A stretch of 64,000 bases of DNA, from NCBI RefSeq assembly GCF_013141765.1, contig NZ_WHOD01000056.1, forward strand, positions 62,001 to 126,000, read 5' to 3'. The position numbers and the translations under genes were made by a program. The DNA comes from Paenibacillus foliorum (GTDB taxonomy: Bacteria; Bacillota; Bacilli; Paenibacillales; NBRC-103111). Positions 15,994 to 24,288 of this stretch are shown piece after piece. The notes beneath the pieces were generated by a model. That model had not been told where the DNA came from and searched no databases. It saw only the letters and a list, made by a program, of their open reading frames with translations. How positions within the stretch are numbered: the first letter of the stretch is position 1; every line of letters starts with the position of its first letter.

Positions 15994-17608
15994 AATGGAC
16001 AACTCCCTTAGTACCGTCCACCGTCACTCTGTCTCCATCCTTTAAAACGGAGGTCGCAACCTTGGATCCTACGACAGCGGGCAGTTTGTATTCTCTCGCC
16101 ACGGTTCCCGCGTGTGAGAGAATTCCCCCAGCATCGGTAACGATAGCTCCCACGATAGAGAACAACACTGTCCACGGCGGAGTTGTCGTTTTACAGACGA
16201 GAACATCTCCTTGCTGTACTTTGGCAAAATCCTCTGGATTGCGGACTACCCTAACTGTTCCCGTGTAAGTACCCTGGGAAGCTGCATAGCCTGTAAACGT
16301 CTGTTCTTTTTCTTGAATCTCAGGAGGCTTGCCACCAAAAATACGCTCCAATACAGGGTTCATTGGCTGTTCAGGGGGTACACCGTAGAACGGCGCGACT
16401 TGCTTTTGTTTATTAGCTTCATGCTCGATTTTTCGCTGTTCTACTGTGCCATGAAGCGGTGTCGGAGCGGATAATGCTTCCAACAGCTCATCGAGATACA
16501 AGTAGCAGATATCTTCCTTATCGGAGAACGCACCTTGCTCTACCAGCAGCTCGCCGACCTTTAGGAGAAACAGTCTTGATTTGGCAGGCAGCATCGCGTC
16601 TATATAGAAGTGGTGGTCCTCATCTAACCCCCAGGAATCAAGCGCCCATTGATACATCCTGATGAAGGTTTGCTTCAATTCGCCTTCAGGCATTTTGGCA
16701 AGCGCTTCTCTTGTTCTGGCTTCTCTTTCTTGTACAGTCTCGGCAAATTCACGGTCAAAATCATAGCTTTTCTGCGTATAAGCGGCAATGATGCGCAACG
16801 CGTGCTCCGGATTCTCCACCCACGTTTCATCATTGAACTCATGGGAATTAGACGAGCGGTATCCGTAGGTTTCCAGCACGGTTTGCAAGTGCTCAAGCAG
16901 CACTCTACCCCCCTCTGATTGTTCCAATGCTGCCTTGTAGCCCACGTCTGCCGGTCCAGCAAAAGCTGCCTTCGTATCCGCTGACTGATTAGCTAAATCA
17001 GCAAGCCTCCACAGCTCTCTATCCGTTTCGAGCGACTTGTTCATTACACCGGACAGCATATCGTAAATAACCGTTGTATGGGTCTCTCCGGTCAATTGGC
17101 CATATAATTGTTCCAACACAAAGAATGCGGAACGCGGCATAACAATTTCAAAGTGAAGCTGCCAAGCTCTGCGATAGAAGTCATGCAGCTCTTGCACTTT
17201 ATCCTTCGCTTCATTTAGAGTTAGCGTCTGATTCCGGTATTCGTCCAGTTGACGGTAGTATGTCAAAAACTCGCCATCGACGTAATCCTGCAGCATTTTT
17301 TTCAGAACAGGGAGTATGGGACCTACAGTCCCCTTGTGCTCCTCAAGCCTCTGCAGAGGATCTCCGGGATATGGTACGGTATCCTGATAAATACGGCCGT
17401 CCGCTACCTTAAATCTAAATTGGAGAAGCGGCATCTTCAAATTTTCAAAAGCAAGCTTCGTGCCTTCCGTAACCGCAGGTACCATAAAAGAGGCAAATAA
17501 GGGCGTTAACGCGTGTGCCAGATGGACTTCATCCTGGACCCAGAAGCTCTGCTTCTTGTCTTCCTCATTTAACATTAATGTGCTTTGAAATAATGTTTGG
17601 ACTGTCAT
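15980..17608 (-). CDS. PEP-utilising enzyme: substrate and swivelling-His domains of a split Rph-like phosphotransferase
   Basis: This 542-residue protein corresponds to the central and C-terminal parts of rifampin phosphotransferase or PEP synthase-like enzymes. The C-terminal mobile domain contains GDVLVCKTTTPPWTVLF, DAGGILSHAGTVAREYKLP and VDGTKGVVHF; the His in SHAG is the residue phosphorylated during catalysis. The large middle (residues ~30-430) is helical and matches the antibiotic-binding region in length. There is no ATP-grasp domain; this is encoded by the gene just upstream. The ATG follows AAGGAGG with a rather long 12-nt gap. The true substrate is unknown. Confidence 0.85.
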   Translation of the reverse strand: MTVQTLFQSTLMLNEEDKKQSFWVQDEVHLAHALTPLFASFMVPAVTEGTKLAFENLKMPLLQFRFKVADGRIYQDTVPYPGDPLQRLEEHKGTVGPILPVLKKMLQDYVDGEFLTYYRQLDEYRNQTLTLNEAKDKVQELHDFYRRAWQLHFEIVMPRSAFFVLEQLYGQLTGETHTTVIYDMLSGVMNKSLETDRELWRLADLANQSADTKAAFAGPADVGYKAALEQSEGGRVLLEHLQTVLETYGYRSSNSHEFNDETWVENPEHALRIIAAYTQKSYDFDREFAETVQEREARTREALAKMPEGELKQTFIRMYQWALDSWGLDEDHHFYIDAMLPAKSRLFLLKVGELLVEQGAFSDKEDICYLYLDELLEALSAPTPLHGTVEQRKIEHEANKQKQVAPFYGVPPEQPMNPVLERIFGGKPPEIQEKEQTFTGYAASQGTYTGTVRVVRNPEDFAKVQQGDVLVCKTTTPPWTVLFSIVGAIVTDAGGILSHAGTVAREYKLPAVVGSKVATSVLKDGDRVTVDGTKGVVHFGQF

Positions 17609-17727
17609 GGCTTGAACATGCCTCCTTAGGGGATGGTGAATCCTGGTTTTTATCGATATTCGGGGGCTTCCCCAGAAGTAATAGGGCTTTGATGGTTTAC
17701 GTCACTTTTGGGGGATGCTTTTATGCA

Positions 17728-18627
17728 CTAAGCCGTTATAGGACGAGCTTGAAGTATGAAAACGTGGCTGTCTTGTACAGCAAACTCGATATCGACAGGC
17801 ATGTTGAAGAACGCTTCGATCTTTCGAGTCTCCTCCGCCAGTTCATCGATTTGCCGATCTGACAGGCAGAAGCGATTCTGCTCTTCATCCGTCGTTTCCA
17901 TTTCCACCGTCTCTTTGGCTGCAGCAACGATTTTCATTTCCTTAAGGCCCAGCTCCTTCCGGATGCTGCCATCGGTCTTTCCGACATAATAGGCATCCGG
18001 GGTTACCAGTCCAGAAACAATGGCCTCTCCCAGTCCATAGCTGGCGTTAATTATGATTTCGTCCTTGTTCTTCGTCACCGGATTCATGCTGAAAATAACT
18101 CCCGAGACATCCGCCTGCACCATTCGCTGTACCAGCACACCCATGGGTAAACTGTTCATATGAACCCCAATGTTCTTTTGCAGCGCATACCCTCTCACAC
18201 GAGCTGAGAACAGGGACGCCCAGCAGCGCTTCAAGCTTTCCAACAGATGAGGTAAATCTGTAACATTCAAAATGGTTTCATATTGTCCTGCGAACGATGC
18301 TTCCTCCAAATCCTCTGCCGAGGAGGATGACCTTACGGCAACGGCTACTCTGCTTTCTTCACCCTGAAGCTGCTCAAACGCCGCGACTACTTCATTACGC
18401 ACCTCATCAGGAAGCGCAGCTTGAATAAACTGGTGTTCAATATCTGACATCGATTCTTCAGGCTTAAGTCCATTGTCTGCCAAAAAACGGTCCAACGCTT
18501 CAGAGGTAATGACAAATCCACCCGGAATTCTGATATTGTGACCTGTCAATTTCGCGAGCTGCAGCGCTTTCGAACCTATGCGTCCTTTTTGCTCATGACA
18601 GGCCTCATTTAATGCGAGTGTATACAT
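17728..18627 (-). CDS. PEP/pyruvate-binding ATP-grasp domain protein: N-terminal part of a split Rph-like enzyme
   Basis: This protein of ~299 residues equals just the ATP-grasp domain of PEP synthase, PPDK and Rph. Signatures are GSKALQLAKL (N-terminal lid), VAVRSSSSAEDLEEASFAGQYET (the nucleotide-binding core) and SGVIFSMNPVTKNKDEIIINASYGLGEAIVSG; it ends with HVFILQARPIT, the canonical end of this domain. I chose the ATG at 18627 behind GAGGTG at 9 nt. A 119-bp gap with stop codons separates it from the next gene, which has its own ribosome binding site. Together the two proteins (about 840 residues) equal one full-length Rph. Confidence 0.88.
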   Translation of the reverse strand: MYTLALNEACHEQKGRIGSKALQLAKLTGHNIRIPGGFVITSEALDRFLADNGLKPEESMSDIEHQFIQAALPDEVRNEVVAAFEQLQGEESRVAVAVRSSSSAEDLEEASFAGQYETILNVTDLPHLLESLKRCWASLFSARVRGYALQKNIGVHMNSLPMGVLVQRMVQADVSGVIFSMNPVTKNKDEIIINASYGLGEAIVSGLVTPDAYYVGKTDGSIRKELGLKEMKIVAAAKETVEMETTDEEQNRFCLSDRQIDELAEETRKIEAFFNMPVDIEFAVQDSHVFILQARPITA

Positions 18628-18738
18628 CCTCCGAATCACCTCTTTACAAAATATTCACATTCCATCTAAATATATCAAATCGCGATCTCCAATTGTTATT
18701 TTTTTGTAAATATGGTTTCTGGAAATGAACAGAAAAAA

Positions 18739-18770
18739 ATCCCGGTAACCATGATACAGTTAACGGGATT
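18739..18770 (-). terminator. Intrinsic terminator
   Basis: Minus strand: AATCCCGTTAAC, a short loop, GTTACCGGGATT and then TTTTT. It lies about 130 nt past the stop of the glycoside-hydrolase-like gene and marks the end of that operon. Confidence 0.65.
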
Positions 18771-18901
18771 AGATAAGGGATCACCCTGAAGTACTGAAGG
18801 CTGCTGCGTGACGGTGCCGAATATGTATTTTGACGGTAATCTCTATTATTAATGATGCCTTTTCGGGTTATATCAACAATGTAAAAGGAAATGCCCTTAA
18901 A

Positions 18902-20425
18902 TCATAGGGATTTACCTAAAGCTGCCCCGAGCTGAGCCATTAAGCCCATACCCATCTGGAATAACACACGGTAGCCGCTGCGCTGGAGCTCCTCTCCGCC
19001 TTGGTTCGTTTGCGATACCCCGCCAAGTAAGCCGTCCGGTGTCAAATGGAGAAGCAATCCGTCCCACGCTGTTTCAGCTTTGCTGCGGAATGCTTCTTCA
19101 AGGAAGCCGTAACGGACGCCAAGAGCCAGCGCTGCCGCAATCCCAGCCGATCCTCCCGCTTCAGCCCCGGTCACCGGGTCATCCGTAAACACGGCCCACA
19201 GACCGTCTTCCTGCTGCATTGAGGCGGCAATCACGGCTGCGCGGACAAACTCCTTAGCAGCCTCCTCATAATAGAGGTTTGGAGACTTTAGGCTCCAATC
19301 CTTAAGCTCAATTAAAATCCGAGCCGCACCAAGCAAATACCAGGCCCATGCGCGCGCCCAGTTCAGATAAGTACGCTGGCCTTGCACATCGGCACGTAAA
19401 TAAATACCAGCCTCCGCAGCAAGACGCTCCTTACGTGACAGCAGCTGACGCAAGGCCAGCTCAGCCAAATCATCGCGGTCCAACGCTGCAGCTATTGCAG
19501 CCATAGGATAGCCCGCCGTATATACACCCTCGCCGGTAATGGTATCAGTTTCCCTATCGTAAACCGAACCGTCCTCCCGCTTATCAGCGTACCAATGCTC
19601 TATCAATGCACCGATTGCAGGATGATCAGGCTCAATCCGAGCCAGCACTGCATAGGGCAACGTTCGTTCAGTAACATCAGCGACAATTTTGCCGTTCTGC
19701 ACCCGCGGTCCGCTATGCTCCTCCGACCCGCTGTTATCGGCCAAAAACTGTTGAAGATGATTTTTCACAGCATGCAGGTAGGTAATATCCTCCGTCTGCC
19801 GGTACAGGTCATACAGACCATCGAGTACACAGCCCTCCATCCACCCTGATCGATGATAGCAAACCTGTGACTTAAGATGGTGATTGAACAACGCCAACCG
19901 GTTCTTACTTGTGAAATCCTCTGTCTCTGGTAGAACGAGCAGATGCGGAGCAAATACGGAGCAATCCTTCCCCTCTCCCCATAATATCCAGACCGCTTCC
20001 GTTCCCTTGGTTAGTCGCAGCCCTATCCCTTCACGGTATATCCCGTCCACCATTCCGGGATCAACAGCAATTTCAAACATTTGCTTCGAGTATGCATACC
20101 TGACATCAAAAAGCCCGATGCGCCGTTTGCTTTCCGGAAGAAACGCCTCTACTTCCACTTCTCCCTTAATATTCGAGGCGAATGTTATACGCAGAGTTTG
20201 AACCCTAACCGGCTCTCTCGGCGTTGCCCCTGCAAAGAAAAACCGTGTAGCCGGACCAGTTCCGGGAATCTGAAGCCGTGCCAACTCGTCAGGAGCAGGT
20301 ACAACCGCTACCGCTTGGAACCCTGACGGTATTTGAAGTCCCGGAAAGTGCAGCCCGGGAGCATCAACTGCGTCCGCGAACAGATACAGCCGCCTCCAAG
20401 GTAACTCCATGTTGCTCGTTCCCAT
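18902..20425 (-). CDS. GH88/GH105-like glycoside hydrolase domain protein
   Basis: I placed the start at the ATG 20425, 7 nt behind AGGGGG; the frame continues upstream to a TTG inside the preceding gene. The ~507-residue product has an N-terminal ~170-residue beta-rich region and then an (alpha/alpha)6-barrel-like region with RSGWMEGCVLDGLYDLYRQT, EGVYTAGYPMAAIAAALDR and LNWARAWAWYLLGAARILIE. The last resembles the WARGNGWA segment of unsaturated uronyl/rhamnogalacturonyl hydrolases. There is no signal peptide, as expected for an enzyme acting on imported oligosaccharides. The catalytic Asp is not certain. It is the last gene of the ABC-amidohydrolase-Rieske operon. Confidence 0.6.
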   Translation of the reverse strand: MGTSNMELPWRRLYLFADAVDAPGLHFPGLQIPSGFQAVAVVPAPDELARLQIPGTGPATRFFFAGATPREPVRVQTLRITFASNIKGEVEVEAFLPESKRRIGLFDVRYAYSKQMFEIAVDPGMVDGIYREGIGLRLTKGTEAVWILWGEGKDCSVFAPHLLVLPETEDFTSKNRLALFNHHLKSQVCYHRSGWMEGCVLDGLYDLYRQTEDITYLHAVKNHLQQFLADNSGSEEHSGPRVQNGKIVADVTERTLPYAVLARIEPDHPAIGALIEHWYADKREDGSVYDRETDTITGEGVYTAGYPMAAIAAALDRDDLAELALRQLLSRKERLAAEAGIYLRADVQGQRTYLNWARAWAWYLLGAARILIELKDWSLKSPNLYYEEAAKEFVRAAVIAASMQQEDGLWAVFTDDPVTGAEAGGSAGIAAALALGVRYGFLEEAFRSKAETAWDGLLLHLTPDGLLGGVSQTNQGGEELQRSGYRVLFQMGMGLMAQLGAALGKSL

Positions 20426-20451
20426 TGCATTTCCCCCTAAGCAAGCTACTT

Positions 20452-20802
20452 TCAAATCACTGCATAAACGCTGTTTTCTTCAATAACGGCTTCATACTTT
20501 TTCAGCTTGACCAACGGATCGAGCAGAAGCTGTCCAGTTAACAAATCAAATTCCCATGCATGGAGAGGGCAGCGTAAAATTTGCTGCTCCCGGTCGTAAT
20601 GATATTCATACACATTGGACGGCAGGTTCGTCCCTCCAACAAGACCTTTGCAAACACTCACACCGCGGTGAGGACATACGCTCCGATAGATGTGTACTCC
20701 CTGCTCCACATAGAACGCTCCAAGCTCTATGCCGTCAACGGTGACCAGTATTTTCCCGGATGCCTGTAAGTCCTCCAAGGTTGCGACAAAATGCTTGGTC
20801 AT
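20452..20802 (-). CDS. Rieske [2Fe-2S] ferredoxin-like protein (module B)
   Basis: This 116-residue soluble protein consists of one Rieske domain. The cluster ligands are CPHRG (first Cys-His pair) and CPLHAWEFD (second), about 38 residues apart. It has no signal peptide and no transmembrane helix, unlike cytochrome bc Rieske proteins, so it resembles the ferredoxin partners of aromatic-ring oxygenases. Its start overlaps the amidohydrolase gene by 4 bp (ATGA). No oxygenase is encoded in the window. It is a paralogue of the protein at 21896-22252. Confidence 0.9.
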   Translation of the reverse strand: MTKHFVATLEDLQASGKILVTVDGIELGAFYVEQGVHIYRSVCPHRGVSVCKGLVGGTNLPSNVYEYHYDREQQILRCPLHAWEFDLLTGQLLLDPLVKLKKYEAVIEENSVYAVI

Positions 20803-21875
20803 ACCGACGCCCCCTTACCGGAGGGACGCTTCAGGCCGAACAGCTCCAATGCCGTTTCACCCATAACTGCATCGCGCAGATGCTTCGGAAGGGATAATTC
20901 CACCGTTTTCGGCGCATCGAAATCCCAGTGAGGGTAATCGGATGAATACAGTAATGTTTTATCCGCATGGATCATATCCAGAATTTGCGTGAAATGCTCT
21001 TTTTTCTCCGGCTCTTCAAGCGGCTGAGTCGTCAAATAGACATTGTCGATAATATATTGGGAAGGGTATTTTTTCAGCCAAGGTACGGATGACCGCAGAG
21101 CCTTATAGTGATTATCCAGCGTCCACATCACGTTAGGCAGCCACGATATGCCCCCTTCCATCCCAATGAGATTAAAGCCGGGAAACTTCTCAAATACGCC
21201 CTCGCAAACCAAGCTCAGCAAATGCGCAATGTAGCTAAGACTAAGTCCAGCATGCCATTCCATGTACCGGGTCGGATAACCGGCATTGGTCGGCTCCGGC
21301 GCTATTCCTCGGCCCTCGGCAGTAGGATGAATCGCAATCGGCAAGCCGTATTTCTCCGCCGCTTCATACAGCGGGTGAAAAATACGCTGCCCGTACAACG
21401 TCCGCGAAGCGCTCGGCATCACGATCTGCACCATATCCGGATGATCGCCCCACCGTTCAATCTCCTTCACGGCAGCGGGAATATCGCTGTTGTTAATGAG
21501 AATCGAGCCCTTAAACCGGCTGTCTTGCGGCAGCCAATATCCGGCCGTCCATTCGTTGTAGGCAGAAGCGACGGCATTCGCATAATCCGGGTTATAATAC
21601 ACGGAAATGTTAATGGCATCCGAGGTCAGAATGGCATAATCAATTCCATTCCCATCCAGCAATTGTTTTCTCATCAGCCCGGGGTCGCTTCCGGGAGGTC
21701 CGTCTTCAGGCTGAGCGTCTTTGCGGTAAGCCCCGATTAGCGAATAATAATGTGCCGGAATAATCCCCATAGCCTTCCATTCGTTATGCCAGGTTCTCGG
21801 TAAAAAAGGCAGCAGGTCATCTTTATCTTTAGGCGCATGGTGCACATCAATGTCTACAATAACTCTTTTGTCCAT
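20799..21875 (-). CDS. Amidohydrolase family 2 protein, ACMSD-like (module B)
   Basis: I chose the ATG at 21875, 9 nt behind GGAGGGG. The ~358-residue TIM barrel matches the ACMSD / resorcylate-decarboxylase branch of amidohydrolases: VDIDVHHAP at the N-terminus (DxH, but without the usual second His two places on), PIAIHPTAEGRGI, EWHAGLSLSYIAHLLSL, LIGMEGGISWLP and the C-terminal metal Asp in LYSSDYPHWDFD. Members catalyse non-oxidative decarboxylation or hydrolysis of aromatic acids. It is coupled to a Rieske gene and is a paralogue of the gene at 22249-23337. Confidence 0.88.
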   Translation of the reverse strand: MDKRVIVDIDVHHAPKDKDDLLPFLPRTWHNEWKAMGIIPAHYYSLIGAYRKDAQPEDGPPGSDPGLMRKQLLDGNGIDYAILTSDAINISVYYNPDYANAVASAYNEWTAGYWLPQDSRFKGSILINNSDIPAAVKEIERWGDHPDMVQIVMPSASRTLYGQRIFHPLYEAAEKYGLPIAIHPTAEGRGIAPEPTNAGYPTRYMEWHAGLSLSYIAHLLSLVCEGVFEKFPGFNLIGMEGGISWLPNVMWTLDNHYKALRSSVPWLKKYPSQYIIDNVYLTTQPLEEPEKKEHFTQILDMIHADKTLLYSSDYPHWDFDAPKTVELSLPKHLRDAVMGETALELFGLKRPSGKGASV

Positions 21876-21895
21876 GACTGAATTCCCCTCCATTT

Positions 21896-22252
21896 TCAAG
21901 CCATCATTATATAAATTAGGCCTTCCTCCACGGCAGTCGGATACCCCCGCAGCTTTGCCTTGGAGTCAGCAGCCAGATGACGTCCGTCCGTTAAGTCGAA
22001 TTCCCAGCCATGCCAAGGACACCGCAAAATTTGACCCTCACAGCCGAATTCATATTCATATACATGGGTCGGCAGTGTCGTTCCGTTAATTAACCCTTTA
22101 CAAACGGGCGCGCCGGCATGGGGACACATATTGCGCCAAGCATAATATTGTCCTCCTATATAAAAGACGCCGATCTCCATTTCCTTTACGGTGACGATTT
22201 TTTTGCCGGCCACGTTTATTTCTTCTACAGTAGCAGCCAAGTACTTGTTCAT
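21896..22252 (-). CDS. Rieske [2Fe-2S] ferredoxin-like protein (module A)
   Basis: This 118-residue single Rieske domain has CPHAG and CPWHGWEFD as the two Cys-His pairs, the latter identical to the canonical CPWHGW. It starts MNKYLAATVEEINVAGKK and shows no export signal. Its start overlaps the preceding amidohydrolase stop by 4 bp, and 20 nt after its own stop the second amidohydrolase begins. About half of the residues match its paralogue at 20452-20802, so the two-gene module has been duplicated in tandem. Confidence 0.92.
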   Translation of the reverse strand: MNKYLAATVEEINVAGKKIVTVKEMEIGVFYIGGQYYAWRNMCPHAGAPVCKGLINGTTLPTHVYEYEFGCEGQILRCPWHGWEFDLTDGRHLAADSKAKLRGYPTAVEEGLIYIMMA

Positions 22253-23337
22253 TGTGCTGTCACCGCCTGCTCTCCATTGCGTCCGGGAAGCCGGTACAAT
22301 TCCATCGCCGTCTCTCCCATCACACGCCGCTTCATTTCTTTAGGCATTGGCGGCAAAGCCATGAGCGGATTATCGAAATCCCAATGCGGATAATCCGTTG
22401 AGAACATCACCCTTTTATCCGCCCCGATCATTTGGAAAATTTGCAGCAAATGCTGCGGATCATCCGGCTCTTCAATGGGCTGGCTCGTTAAATATACATG
22501 CTCGCGAATATATTCCGAAGGCCTCCGCTTCAACCAAGGCACACTTGAACGGAGCGCCTTATAGTTTTTATCCATCCGCCACATCAGGTGAGGCAGCCAT
22601 CCGATGCCACCTTCAATTGCGACAAATTTCAAGCCGGGGAACTTCTCGAACACGCCTTCGCAGATTAAGCTGTTTATGTGGGCCATATAACCGGTTGGCA
22701 GAATGTTATGCCATTCCAGATACCGTGTCGGATACCCCGCATTGGTAGGAGCCGGTGAAATACCGCGGCCTTCCCCGCCGGGGTGGACGGCAACAGGAAG
22801 TCCGTTCCGCTCCGCGGCTTCGTATATCGGATGGAAGAACCGCTGCCCATACAGCATGCTGGATGCGCTTGTCATTATGACCTGCACCATATTCGGATTG
22901 GCTGCCATACGGTCAATCTCCCGGGCTGCAGCCAACGGATCGGTATTATTAATCAGGATAGACCCTCTGAATTTGGGCGAAGCCTTGAGCCATACTTCAG
23001 CCATCCAATCATTCCATGCGGAAGCAACCGCAGTGGCATAATCCGGATCGGGGTACAGCGATATTTCAATCCCGGAATTCAGGATCGCATAGTCGATATG
23101 ATATTGCTCAAGCAAATGCTTCAGCATAAAATCCGGGTCGCTACCCGGCCCGCCGCCATTGTCCGGAACGGCATCCTTCATCGCCCCACCGACTCCGGAG
23201 TAATAGACCCTTGCTGCGCCAATCCCCATTTCCAGCCATTGATCATGCCAGACCCGCGGAAGAAACGGCAGCAGCTCACTCAAGCTTTTCATACCATTGT
23301 GTACATCAGAATCCACTACTATAGGCTTTTCAGACAT
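22249..23337 (-). CDS. Amidohydrolase family 2 protein, ACMSD-like (module A)
   Basis: This 362-residue protein has the same layout as its paralogue: VDSDVHNGMKSLSELLPFLP, PVAVHPGGEGRGI, EWHNILPTGYMAHI, VAIEGGIGWLPHLMW and MFSTDYPHWDFD with the final metal ligand. The N-terminal DxHxH is reduced to DxHN, so the metal site may be mononuclear or modified. The start follows AAAGGACGGG. It lies 50 nt after the ABC permease gene and is probably in the same transcript, which links it to the imported sugar or glycoside. The exact reaction is not predictable from sequence. Confidence 0.88.
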   Translation of the reverse strand: MSEKPIVVDSDVHNGMKSLSELLPFLPRVWHDQWLEMGIGAARVYYSGVGGAMKDAVPDNGGGPGSDPDFMLKHLLEQYHIDYAILNSGIEISLYPDPDYATAVASAWNDWMAEVWLKASPKFRGSILINNTDPLAAAREIDRMAANPNMVQVIMTSASSMLYGQRFFHPIYEAAERNGLPVAVHPGGEGRGISPAPTNAGYPTRYLEWHNILPTGYMAHINSLICEGVFEKFPGLKFVAIEGGIGWLPHLMWRMDKNYKALRSSVPWLKRRPSEYIREHVYLTSQPIEEPDDPQHLLQIFQMIGADKRVMFSTDYPHWDFDNPLMALPPMPKEMKRRVMGETAMELYRLPGRNGEQAVTAQ

Positions 23338-23387
23338 GGTTAATCCCGTCCTTTATTCAGAATTGTCAGCGATTTCGACCGCTATCC

Positions 23388-24272
23388 CTACTCCTTAACA
23401 CTCCCCAGCACAATCCCTTTCATAAAAAACCGCTGCAGGAACGGATACACCAGCAAAATCGGCAGCGCTCCCAGAAAGATTTGCGCCGACTTCGCCGTAC
23501 GGTCGGATACCTCCGCCAGCATTTCCATATCTACACTGCCTGCCAAGAGCGTATCCACTGCGGTAATGACCGTGTACAAATAGCTTTGCAGTGGGTAGTT
23601 TTGCGGCGAATTCATGAAAATAATACCGTCAAACCAAGCGTTCCATTGCCCGACAATCGAAAAGAGCGTTAAGGTTGCCAAAGACGGAGTCGAGAGAGGA
23701 ACAAAGATGCGCCACAGCACAGTCCAATGGCCGGCTCCGTCCATGAACGCCGCCTCTTCCAGTTCCTTCGGCAGCCCCCGGAAAAAGTTGAGCAGGATGA
23801 GAATATTAAACACCGGGAGAGCATGGTGCAGCACAAGCGCCCATATCGAATCGATCAAGCCCAAAGCTTTTATCGTCATATAGAGCGGAATAAGCCCACC
23901 GTTGAACAGCATGGTAAATACAAATATCCAGGCGTAGAACGTTCTCCCTTTTAAGGCCGAGGATTCTTTGGACAAAGGATACGCAACCAGAATGATCAGC
24001 ACCATATTCAACGTAACACCAATCGCGACCCGCTGTAGGGTTACCGTTAGCGACCGCAGAAATTCCGGCTTTTGAACAATAAATTCGTACGCTTTCCATG
24101 TAAAATCTACCGGCCACAGCTTAACATATCCGGCGGCGGCAGCGGAGCTTGAGCTCAGTGATATCGCAAACACGTTAACAAGCGGCAGAATGCACAGAAT
24201 GGCCAGTCCGAGCAAAAGCGTATAATTGAAAGCAATAAACAACCATCTCGAGGCCGACAAACGTTCAACCAT
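23388..24272 (-). CDS. CUT1-type sugar ABC transporter permease (LplC/YtcP-like)
   Basis: I chose the ATG at 24272 directly behind AAGGAGGAAGGTT; the frame is open further upstream but without a ribosome binding site. The ~294-residue membrane protein has six helices and the EAA loop EEAAFMDGAGHWTVLWRIFVPLSTPSLATL, and ends in FLQRFFMKGIVLGSVKE, the standard C-terminus of LplC/YtcP permeases in Paenibacillus. It pairs with the upstream LplB-type permease. These importers take up mono- and oligosaccharides; the energising ATPase (MsmX-like) is normally encoded elsewhere, and none is present here. Confidence 0.95.
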   Translation of the reverse strand: MVERLSASRWLFIAFNYTLLLGLAILCILPLVNVFAISLSSSSAAAAGYVKLWPVDFTWKAYEFIVQKPEFLRSLTVTLQRVAIGVTLNMVLIILVAYPLSKESSALKGRTFYAWIFVFTMLFNGGLIPLYMTIKALGLIDSIWALVLHHALPVFNILILLNFFRGLPKELEEAAFMDGAGHWTVLWRIFVPLSTPSLATLTLFSIVGQWNAWFDGIIFMNSPQNYPLQSYLYTVITAVDTLLAGSVDMEMLAEVSDRTAKSAQIFLGALPILLVYPFLQRFFMKGIVLGSVKE

Positions 24273-24288
24273 AACCTTCCTCCTTTCC

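Noticed and set aside
15980..18627. Frameshift in a single rifampin phosphotransferase gene
   Set aside because: The ATP-grasp part ends at its natural domain end, a 119-bp gap follows, and the second gene has its own AAGGAGG and ATG.
21108..21740. 210-codon plus-strand frame opposite the amidohydrolase gene
   Set aside because: The minus strand encodes a clear conserved family; the plus frame is an antisense shadow with Arg/Pro/His-rich composition.
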